Assembly: GCF_036688685.1 (NCBI RefSeq)
Contig: NZ_JAQQPS010000009.1
Span: 1 to 64,000, forward strand
DNA: 64,000 bases
Direction: 5' to 3'
Source of the DNA: JALYUM01 sp036688685
GTDB lineage: Bacteria > Pseudomonadota > Gammaproteobacteria > Burkholderiales > Burkholderiaceae_D
Position numbers and translations under genes: made by a program. A model generated the notes under the pieces. It made no database searches and had not been told where the DNA came from. It worked only from the letters and a program-made list of their open reading frames with translations. Positions 8,648 through 15,435 of the stretch are shown piece by piece. Each line of letters opens with the position of its first letter. The first letter of the stretch is position 1.

Positions 8648-10116
8648 CCGCGAAACTGTGTAGTGAATTAAAATATAATTTCTGCAATGCATCGGCGCGA
8701 AATGATTTTTTTGATGGATCTGAGCGTGCCAAAGTAAATAGGTTTGAAAAATTAGAGCAGCCTTCCGTGGGTAGCCCAACAACTGGCTGTAAAACAAATT
8801 TATATTTTGGATTTTTCTTTGATGGAACAAAGAACAACTACGTCCTTGCCGAGAAAAACAAAACCCACTCCAATATCGCTCGCTTGTACGACTGTTATCC
8901 CGGACTGAGTGTCCCGAACGTTCTGCCAAAAATAACCGATTGGGAATACGATCCGTCACGCTATACGCATTTTTTCAGGACGTATATCCCCGGCGTCTCC
9001 TCGCCATTCAAGGACGTGAACGATAGTGGACAGGGACTCGATCTCCAGCGCGGTGCTGCTACCGGATATCTCGGCGAAGCACGCATCATATGGGCCTTGC
9101 TTCAGGCGCTCAACAACGTCCATCGCTACTTTCTGAAAGCCCCGCTGCTTACACCACAAGAAACGACATCGTTCGTGAAGAGCGTCGTTTTGAACAAAAG
9201 CCGGCGTCGGCAGATGACGCCTGCGCCTGGCGAGGTGACTGACGACGAAAACAGCAGTGCGGATCACCTTACCAGACAGGCGTTTGAAGAAGTGCTTGGT
9301 CGACTACACTGCGCGGTTAAGCAGCACTGGCCGGACAAGAAAGCCGGGCGTCCTCCCAAGATCGATCCCGGCATCGTACGAAAAATCCATATCTCCATTT
9401 TTGGCTTTTCGCGCGGTGCGACACAGGCCCGGGCCTACACGAACTGGCTCATGTCACTGTGCAAGCTGGACGCCCGATTGTGCGGGAGAGGCAACACCAT
9501 GACTCTGGGCGGCTTTGACGTCGCGTTTGATTTTCTGGGGTTGTTTGACTCGGTTGCATCGATTGGCGCAGGCAATACATTGGGCAACAGCGTTTTGGGC
9601 AAGATGTTCGATGGGCACGGCGCATGGGCCGACGCCGAGGAGAGCCTCCGCATTCCAGACAACATCACGTGTCTGCACCTCGTTGCGGCGCATGAAGTGC
9701 GGCGCAGTTTTCCATTGGATTCAATCTTTGCTGTCGGCGATGTCACGACGTCAAATTGCACCGAAATTGTCTTGCCCGGTGTGCATTCGGATCTGGGTTG
9801 CGGGTATGCGCCAGGTGAACAGGGGCGCGGTAGGGATCCAGAAGGCAAGGATATGCTGACCCGTATTCCGCTGCTGCTCATGTACCAGTCAGCCCGCCTC
9901 GCCGGTGTGCCCCTGAAGCTGGAACTCGCCAGTGACATCGCAAAACAACGGTTCGCCGTAGCGCCTGAAACGATCAACGCCTTCAATGCTTATATTAATG
10001 CCTGCAAGACAAAAATCGGCTCCTTGACAGCGATTATGCGAGAACAGGGAAATTATTACATGCAGTGGCGAATTCTTCGTCGCCACACGGGGGGGGGGAC
10101 CGCTGGAGAAAACTGA
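8644..10116 (+). CDS. Tle1-type T6SS phospholipase, N-terminal part (frameshifted)
   Basis: Catalytic part of a DUF2235/Tle1 lipase effector that would hydrolyse phospholipids of a competitor. The start overlaps the lipoprotein stop (ATGA). Features include LYFGFFFDGTKNN near residue 57, the nucleophile motif GFSRG (Ser near residue 256), FLGLFDSVAS with a candidate catalytic Asp, and PGVHSDLGCGY with a candidate catalytic His. As sequenced the frame ends at 10116, soon after a run of ten G (10089-10098) that shifts reading: the terminal residues GGGTAGEN do not belong to the family. The rest continues in the next frame (10100-10774). With nine G the protein would be about 709 residues. The N-terminal 300 nt are A+T-rich. 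Confidence 0.85.
   Translation: MTAKLCSELKYNFCNASARNDFFDGSERAKVNRFEKLEQPSVGSPTTGCKTNLYFGFFFDGTKNNYVLAEKNKTHSNIARLYDCYPGLSVPNVLPKITDWEYDPSRYTHFFRTYIPGVSSPFKDVNDSGQGLDLQRGAATGYLGEARIIWALLQALNNVHRYFLKAPLLTPQETTSFVKSVVLNKSRRRQMTPAPGEVTDDENSSADHLTRQAFEEVLGRLHCAVKQHWPDKKAGRPPKIDPGIVRKIHISIFGFSRGATQARAYTNWLMSLCKLDARLCGRGNTMTLGGFDVAFDFLGLFDSVASIGAGNTLGNSVLGKMFDGHGAWADAEESLRIPDNITCLHLVAAHEVRRSFPLDSIFAVGDVTTSNCTEIVLPGVHSDLGCGYAPGEQGRGRDPEGKDMLTRIPLLLMYQSARLAGVPLKLELASDIAKQRFAVAPETINAFNAYINACKTKIGSLTAIMREQGNYYMQWRILRRHTGGGTAGEN
10089..10098 (+). repeat. Homopolymeric run of ten G inside the lipase gene
   Basis: Ten consecutive G bases within the codons for HTGGGT of the Tle1-type lipase. With ten G the frame closes 18 nt later; with nine G it runs on without a stop to 10774. 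Such tracts are classical sites of slipped-strand phase variation and also of sequencing error. Confidence 0.95.
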
Positions 10117-10774
10117 GAGCTATGGCCGTGCCAGTAGATTTGATCAGAATGATTTACGTAGCGCGAACTGGGAATTTGAAGCCGAAATCAAGGCGTTCAG
10201 TGCCTGGTTGGGCAGCAAGGGCAAGAAGTTCCGACCGGTAGCGCAAAGGCCAGGGTTCGAAAATGACTACGAAAACGAATGGGAGGAAATTGCGCTCTGG
10301 TGGAACACCCGGCCGAGTCTCGCAGCCGAGATCGCACATTTCTTCGATGAGTACGTGCACGACTCGCGCGCCTGGTTCAAGCTCATTCCTGGTAACCCGG
10401 ACAACGAAGCCGACATGATCGCCCTGCTCAAGAAATGGGATACCAAGCGAATGCAGGCGCTCAACGACAACGCCGAGTTCTACAGACGGTTCGCACTCAC
10501 CCACGGGGACGCGGCCGCACAGCGTGCGCGGCAAAAGACGCCATGCCCCGTCGCGAAGGATGGCTTGAGCGATGAGCAGCGCACCGCCGCGCAGGAATAC
10601 GCCCGCACCCAGAAAATTCCGACCATGACGACGAGCGGTCGCGAGCCGTTTGAGGCGTATTACATCTCGTCGCGCGGTGGTTATTTACGTTACCGAAAAA
10701 TCTACGGGGGCTGGGACAGCGTGCTGATTTCTCGAAATGACAGCGCCGACGGCGACCAGGAAAACGTCGCGTGA
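10100..10774 (+). pseudogene. Tle1-type phospholipase, C-terminal part, out of frame
   Basis: Continuation of the lipase in the +1-shifted frame. Directly after the G run this frame reads PLEKTESYGRASRFDQNDL and then SANWEFEAEIKAF without a stop, so the coding sequence extends well upstream of the first ATG in this frame (10208). The region is helical and charged, ends with RGGYLRYRKIYGGWDSVLIS and stops at 10774. It lies 11 nt from the stop of the convergent reductase gene. It has no RBS or plausible own start, so it is the second half of one gene and not a separate protein. Whether it is expressed depends on the G run. Confidence 0.85.
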
Positions 10775-10785
10775 GCCTGGCTGGA

Positions 10786-12117
10786 TCAGTACACGTCGCG
10801 GCAATACCGCCCCGCCACATCCAGTGCCTCCAGCGCATCCGCGCCCAGCGCCTGTTCCAGCGCTGCGTGCACCCCGCCGGCCATCCCCTGCAAACTGCCG
10901 CAGACATAAATGGCCGCACCGCGCGCCACCCAGGCGGCAATGTCGGCAGCGCGCTCGTCGACGACCTGCTGCACATAGCGCGGCCGCGCCGGGTCGCGCG
11001 AATAGGCCAGGTCGAGTTCGGCGAGGCCGCCGCTCCGGCGCCAGTGCTGCAATTCATCCGCGCACAGCGCGTCATTTGCAGGGCTGCGCTCGCCAAAAAT
11101 CAGCCAGTTCTCTTTCGAGCCTGCATCCACGCGTGCTTTCAAATGGGCACGCAGGCCGGCCAGCCCACTACCATTGCCGATCAGGATCAGCGGCCGGCCG
11201 GCATTGCCATTCAGGCGGAAACGCTGGTGCGCGCGCACGCGCAGCGAAATCACATCGCCTTCCTGCGCGCCAGCACACAGCCAGCCAGACGCGGCGCCGT
11301 TGCTGCCGTCGTCATTGCGGTGCAAGCGCACCATCAAGCCAAGATGACCTTCGCCCGGCACCGACGCGATCGAATAGTCGCGCGGGTGCGCGTCGTGCGG
11401 CGGCGTGATCTGCACCAGGTCGCCGGCTTCCCAGTGCGGCAGGGCGGCGTCGCTTGGGCTTAGCGCGATGTGAAACAGCGGCGCGCCCGCGCTGCCGGGG
11501 TTTAACTGGCGCCGCGTGACGATGCGCCAGTTGCCGAATGCCGGCGCTTCCCAGTCGGGCGCGTCGCTGGTGCCGGCCACGTGGCTGAGTTGATGCTGCC
11601 AGTCGGCAATCGCGGCTGGGGCGCCCTTGTCGACGTCGATCCGGTCGAACAGCGGCCGGGCGCCGCGCGCCTGCAGCCAGGCGTCCAGGCCGCGTCCGAA
11701 GCCGCAATAGTTGGTGTAGCTGCTGTCGCCCAGGGCCAGCACGCCGTAATGCAGGTGCGCCAGGTCCGGGGTGGCAGCCATGATGTTCTGGGCGAAACGG
11801 GCGGCGCTGTCGGGCGCATCGCCTTCGCCGTAGGTGCTGACGATGAACAGCACGCGCGTGGCACTGGCCAGCAAGGTGGCGTCCACACTGCCGATGTCGA
11901 CGGCGTGCGCATGCAGCCCGCTGGTCGTCAGCGTCGCGGCCGTGCGCCCGGCCAGAAATTCGGCGCTGCCGGTCTGGCTGGCGTAGACCACCAGCCAGTC
12001 GGCGCCCTTTGGCATCGGCCTGGCAGGTGGTCGGCGCAGCTTGGCGATGCACAGCGCGGCGTAGCTCAATAGCAGCAGCCCGGCGCCACCGAGGCGGATC
12101 GGTTCGAAACTGATCAT
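10786..12117 (-). CDS. Membrane-anchored flavodoxin/FAD/NAD(P)H reductase
   Basis: Diflavin reductase of 443 residues related to the sulfite reductase flavoprotein subunit. Residues 6-25 form one N-terminal transmembrane helix followed by KLRRPPARP, a positive flank that places the enzyme in the cytoplasm. A flavodoxin domain follows (about 40-180: YASQTGSAE FMN loop, STYGEGDAPD, LGDSSYTNYC), then an FAD domain with RDYSIAS (about 265) and an NAD(P)H domain ending in AGRYCRDVY. Last gene of the Fur-box operon; its start overlaps the apbE stop (ATGA at 12114-12117). It probably passes electrons from NAD(P)H to the membrane partner of this operon; the acceptor is inferred. Confidence 0.88.
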   Translation of the reverse strand: MISFEPIRLGGAGLLLLSYAALCIAKLRRPPARPMPKGADWLVVYASQTGSAEFLAGRTAATLTTSGLHAHAVDIGSVDATLLASATRVLFIVSTYGEGDAPDSAARFAQNIMAATPDLAHLHYGVLALGDSSYTNYCGFGRGLDAWLQARGARPLFDRIDVDKGAPAAIADWQHQLSHVAGTSDAPDWEAPAFGNWRIVTRRQLNPGSAGAPLFHIALSPSDAALPHWEAGDLVQITPPHDAHPRDYSIASVPGEGHLGLMVRLHRNDDGSNGAASGWLCAGAQEGDVISLRVRAHQRFRLNGNAGRPLILIGNGSGLAGLRAHLKARVDAGSKENWLIFGERSPANDALCADELQHWRRSGGLAELDLAYSRDPARPRYVQQVVDERAADIAAWVARGAAIYVCGSLQGMAGGVHAALEQALGADALEALDVAGRYCRDVY

Positions 12118-13106
12118 CGCAGCAGCGCGCGGTAAGCGCTGGTGGTAATCTCTGCCAGCGCGCCTGGTCGGCGCACCAGGAAGCGCGCAGCCAGGCCGCG
12201 CTGTTCGGCAAACGCCAGGCCGTCGACTGCGCCGAGGACGGTGAGGACGGTCGAGAGCGCGTCGGCTGCCATGCAGGAGGGGTGTAATACGGTCACGGAT
12301 GCCACATCATTGGTAATCGGATAGCCAGTGCGCGGGTCGAGCGTGTGCGACGCGCGCTGCGTGCCATAGGAAAAATAACGCCGGTAGTCGCCCGACGTGG
12401 CAAGAGCCAGGCCGTGCAGCGCGGCGATGGTGGCGCTGGCGGTATCCGCGTCATGGGCATCGGGCACGCCTTCGAGCGCCACCCACCACGGCTGGCCATC
12501 GGGCTTGACGCCGGCGCCGCGCAATTCGCCGCCCACTTCCACCAGATAGTGCTGCACGCCCTGCATGCGCAGGCAGCGCGCCAGCTGGTCGACCGCAAAA
12601 CCTTTCGCCACGGACGATAAATCGAGCTGCACGCCGCCCGGCTGGAACAGCCTGCGCGTCGCAGCATCGTATTGCACCGCGTGTTTCGCCTGCATGACAG
12701 CATCGATGGCGGCCGGCGAGGGTGCGTAAAAGTGGGCCTCATCGAACCTGCGCTCGGGGCCGAAGCCCCACAGGTTGACCAGCGCGCCGGCGCAGGGATC
12801 GTAGGCGCCGCCGCTGTCACGCGACACGTCCAGCGCATAGGCAATCACCGTCGCGAATTCGGCGGGCAGCGTCTGCCAGGTGCCGGCCGGGGCGCGGTTG
12901 AAGCGCCCCAGGTCGGAACCCGCTTCCCAATGGCTCATCTGGGCCACGACCTGGTCCAGTTCAGCCTGCAAGTCGGGCCAAGGCGCATCGACCACGGCCT
13001 TGACCGACCAGCTGGTTCCCATGCTTAGGCCGGCCACTTCCCGCACCACGCTGCCGAAGCGCGGCGGCGTGGGGTCGATGTCGATGGGGACGAGTACGTT
13101 TTGCAA
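12114..13106 (-). CDS. apbE: FAD:protein FMN transferase (ApbE)
   Basis: Enzyme of 330 residues that attaches FMN to a Thr/Ser of a target protein, using FAD. Motifs include MGTSWSVK (about 29), YDPCAGALVNLWGFG, DLSSVAKGFAVD (about 170), VEVGGELRGAG, SHTLDPRTG (about 255) and the metal-binding ADALST. The start is TTG at 13106, with GGAG 11 nt upstream inside the end of the preceding gene; no in-frame ATG lies nearer than MGTSW. Unlike most ApbE proteins it has no signal peptide or lipobox from any visible start. Its likely substrate is the DUF2271 protein two genes upstream, which carries DGMSGAT. Confidence 0.92.
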   Translation of the reverse strand: MQNVLVPIDIDPTPPRFGSVVREVAGLSMGTSWSVKAVVDAPWPDLQAELDQVVAQMSHWEAGSDLGRFNRAPAGTWQTLPAEFATVIAYALDVSRDSGGAYDPCAGALVNLWGFGPERRFDEAHFYAPSPAAIDAVMQAKHAVQYDAATRRLFQPGGVQLDLSSVAKGFAVDQLARCLRMQGVQHYLVEVGGELRGAGVKPDGQPWWVALEGVPDAHDADTASATIAALHGLALATSGDYRRYFSYGTQRASHTLDPRTGYPITNDVASVTVLHPSCMAADALSTVLTVLGAVDGLAFAEQRGLAARFLVRRPGALAEITTSAYRALLR

Positions 13107-13114
13107 AAGGCTAA

Positions 13115-13912
13115 TTACTCCGGCAGGACGGCCAGCGTGGCGGTGTAGCTGTAGCGTTTCGCGCCATTTTCCGGCGGACCCTTGCGCTGGTCGTTCGGGT
13201 AGCTGGTGCCCAGCCAGTACTGGTTGGCGGACGGCAGCTTGATGGCAGCTTCGCCCTTGGCATCGGTCACCAGGCGAATTTCGCCCAGCACGCCGCGGTA
13301 GCGCACGCCACCGGCAATCAGGCTGAACGGTTGATTGGCCAGCGGCTTGCCGTCCAGCGTGAAGCGCATGCGCGCCGTTTCGCCGGTACGCAGTTCGGTC
13401 GGGTTGGTCAGCGGGATCATTTCCAGGCCTTCGCCACTCGGTTTGAAGGCGCCCATGCTCGCCTTGTTGGCAGTCACAAACGTCTCGATGCGGGTGTGGT
13501 TGGTGCTGCGCGTGACATCGGTGGCGCCAGCCGGCAGGTCAGCCTCGTTGCGGAAGCGCTTCATTTCGCCGCCCAGCTTGTAGCTACCCATGGTGTTGCT
13601 TGAGACCAGCGATACTTTATAGGTGCCGTCCTTTGGCAGTTTCAGGTCGACACTGCTGCGGAAACGGCTTGAAGTGGGGGCCGGAATGGCCGTCACCGCA
13701 CCATCCGGGTCGGTGACCATGGCGCCGTCGAATTTCATGGTGTTGGTGTCGAACTCGAACAACTGGTCGGAAATGGCGCCGTCGATCGTGACGGTGACTT
13801 CCTTCGCCTCGATGAAGGTGTTGGTCGGCATGATCCATGGCTTGTGCGCGGAAGCGCCGGCGGCGATGCTCGCCAGCACGAGGGCCAGGACTGTTTTTTT
13901 CATTGTTTTCAT
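13115..13912 (-). CDS. DUF4198 periplasmic protein
   Basis: Exported protein of 265 residues. The ATG at 13912 follows AAGGA at a good distance, and residues 1-22 are a signal peptide cut after ASA. The mature part starts with HKPWIMPTNTF, the conserved N-terminal His motif of DUF4198, and continues as beta-rich carboxypeptidase-regulatory-like domains (for example ELRTGETARMRFTLDGKP and VLGEIRLVTDAKGEAAI). The family is linked to metal uptake loci and may bind a metal through the N-terminal His. It is 26 nt downstream of the DUF2271 gene in the same operon. An older in-frame extension up to 14023 lacks an RBS and was rejected. Confidence 0.87.
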   Translation of the reverse strand: MKTMKKTVLALVLASIAAGASAHKPWIMPTNTFIEAKEVTVTIDGAISDQLFEFDTNTMKFDGAMVTDPDGAVTAIPAPTSSRFRSSVDLKLPKDGTYKVSLVSSNTMGSYKLGGEMKRFRNEADLPAGATDVTRSTNHTRIETFVTANKASMGAFKPSGEGLEMIPLTNPTELRTGETARMRFTLDGKPLANQPFSLIAGGVRYRGVLGEIRLVTDAKGEAAIKLPSANQYWLGTSYPNDQRKGPPENGAKRYSYTATLAVLPE

Positions 13913-13938
13913 GTTGGCGCGTCCTTCAAGGGGCAAGA

Positions 13939-14454
13939 TTAAGGATTGATACTGAGGGCGACTTTGCCCAGTTCTTCCGTACCTGCGGCGCTGGCAGCGA
14001 TCTTGCCGCCCTTGGCCGGCCACGTGAACGGCACTTTCACCAGTTCGCGCCCGCCCGATTCACGCGACGCTTCCACCACCAGCTTGTAGTCACCGGCGGC
14101 CAGCTTGTCGATGCCGGTCTTGGCCGGGCCGAAGGAAATCGTCTGTTCGCCCGCCGCGCGGGTGGCGCCGCTCATGCCATCCATTGCCGTCATGTCGCGC
14201 CCGGCCTTGCGCCACCAGGTGCGCAGGTCCTTGAGCCACTTGGCGCCGCCGTTGTCTTTCTTTTTCAGGTCGTACAACACGGTCAGGTTGGCCGCCACGC
14301 TCTGGTCGGCGCGTTCGATCCACATCGCCACGTAAGGGCGGTGGTACTCCGCCACGTTCAGTTGCGGAATCTCGAACTTGACGGTCAGGTCGGCAGCCGT
14401 GGCCCAGCCGGACAGCACTGGCAGGGTGAGGACGAGCGAATGGGACAGTTTCAT
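13939..14454 (-). CDS. DUF2271 periplasmic flavoprotein candidate
   Basis: Exported protein of 171 residues with a signal peptide (about 1-21, cut after ATA). The mature part begins ADLTVKFEIPQ, then NVAEYHRPYVAMWIE and LTVLYDLKKKDNG, the pattern of DUF2271. At residues 92-98 it has DGMSGAT (14161-14181), which fits the ApbE flavinylation consensus Asp-x-x-Ser/Thr-Gly-Ala-Thr; Thr98 would carry FMN. The operon also encodes ApbE, which supports this. The likely job is a periplasmic electron carrier between the PepSY membrane protein and an external acceptor such as a ferric complex. Covalent flavin and acceptor are inference. Confidence 0.88.
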   Translation of the reverse strand: MKLSHSLVLTLPVLSGWATAADLTVKFEIPQLNVAEYHRPYVAMWIERADQSVAANLTVLYDLKKKDNGGAKWLKDLRTWWRKAGRDMTAMDGMSGATRAAGEQTISFGPAKTGIDKLAAGDYKLVVEASRESGGRELVKVPFTWPAKGGKIAASAAGTEELGKVALSINP

Positions 14455-14479
14455 GTAAACCCTAGTAGTAAAGTGAAAG

Positions 14480-15142
14480 TCAGTGGACGAATAACAGCGC
14501 CAGCACGATCGGCAACACGATCCCGAAGCCAATCACCGGCCAGGTCGAGGGCCGATTGGCCGCGTGGAACTTCAAAATCAAGAATCCGGTGATGCAAAAC
14601 ACCAGGCTGGCCAGCGCAAAAATATCGATGAACCAGCTCCACACGGCGCCGGCGTTGCGGCCTTTATGCATGTCGTTCAGCCAGGAAATCCAGCCGCGGT
14701 CGGTTTTTTCGTACTCGGCGCCATCGACGCCGATGCGCACCCATGCATCGCCACCCGGGCGCGGCAGGGCGATATACGCGTCTTCCTCGCTCCATTCGGC
14801 GGCCTTGCCGGCCACCTCGACCGGGAAGGTTTTCTCGGCCCAGGCTGCCAGGCTGGTCGACAGCGGGGCGCGGCTATCCGGGTGCGCCTCGGCAAATTTC
14901 TGCAATTCGTCGGCCAGTGCCGGCGGCAAGGCCGCTTTCTGCCTGGTCACTTGCGGCTTCGCCTCGATCTGCGCGGCATGGTTCAGCGTGAAGCCGGTGA
15001 TGCTGAACAGCAACATCGCCATCAGGCACATGGCGGAGCTGATCCAATGCCACTGGTGCAGGTTTTTCAGCCAGACGGCACGGCCCGCGCCGGGCAGGGC
15101 GGACGGTGCATTGGACGCAGCGGGGTAGTCGGGTGTTTTCAT
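14480..15142 (-). CDS. PepSY-associated transmembrane protein
   Basis: First gene of the Fur-box operon, 220 residues. Three membrane segments are visible: about 36-54 (after LHQWHW), about 167-190 and about 198-218, with a periplasmic loop between the first two. His residues at the membrane edges (LHQWHW, NHA, NDMHKGR) match those that bind heme in PepSY-type iron reductases. It is probably the membrane electron conduit from the cytoplasmic reductase to the DUF2271 flavoprotein. The ATG at 15142 lies only five bases from the end of the operator, and no RBS is visible; no better in-frame start follows. Confidence 0.85.
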   Translation of the reverse strand: MKTPDYPAASNAPSALPGAGRAVWLKNLHQWHWISSAMCLMAMLLFSITGFTLNHAAQIEAKPQVTRQKAALPPALADELQKFAEAHPDSRAPLSTSLAAWAEKTFPVEVAGKAAEWSEEDAYIALPRPGGDAWVRIGVDGAEYEKTDRGWISWLNDMHKGRNAGAVWSWFIDIFALASLVFCITGFLILKFHAANRPSTWPVIGFGIVLPIVLALLFVH

Positions 15143-15146
15143 TAAC

Positions 15147-15171
15147 GCAAATGATAACCATTATCATTTGC
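15147..15171 (-). promoter_or_regulatory. Fur box
   Basis: 25-bp palindrome with 11-base arms, GCAAATGATAA and TTATCATTTGC, around a CCA centre. It matches the Fur consensus of alternating GATAAT/ATTATC hexamers almost perfectly. It sits four bases upstream of the PepSY gene start, so iron-bound Fur should block this promoter. The spacing implies a very short or absent 5' leader. Confidence 0.9.
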
Positions 15172-15435
15172 GAGGTCAACGGTGGAATGGTGAGAATCAT
15201 TTCAATGTAACAAATTGAATGCGTCGGTTTTGTCGAATCGCATAGTGCGTTACAATGAATTGCTGTTCAGAGATCGTGAGTTGCAACTGTGATTTGCGTC
15301 TGTAAAGAGAATTGCAACACTGTCCTTCCCCACAACTTGATGTCAAGAAGTGCAATCCGCTAACCGGTCAGGCCGTGTCGCGGAAGGTTAGATTAACCCG
15401 CCAATTTCGCGAAGCGCGAAGAAAGGTGAGCAAGA
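15172..15435 (+). promoter_or_regulatory. sucA promoter and leader region
   Basis: 264-bp non-coding stretch upstream of sucA. A TACAAT at 15251-15256 is a fair -10 box, with TTGTCG at 15230-15235 as a poorly spaced (15 nt) -35. A hairpin TTCGCG/CGCGAA (15406-15420) lies just before the AGGTGAG RBS (15424-15430). The exact promoter was not determined. Confidence 0.35.

Noticed and set aside
10208..10774. Independent gene for a 188-residue protein after the lipase
   Set aside because: The same frame is open back to the G run at 10100 with family-like sequence and there is no RBS at 10208, so it is the lipase C-terminus.
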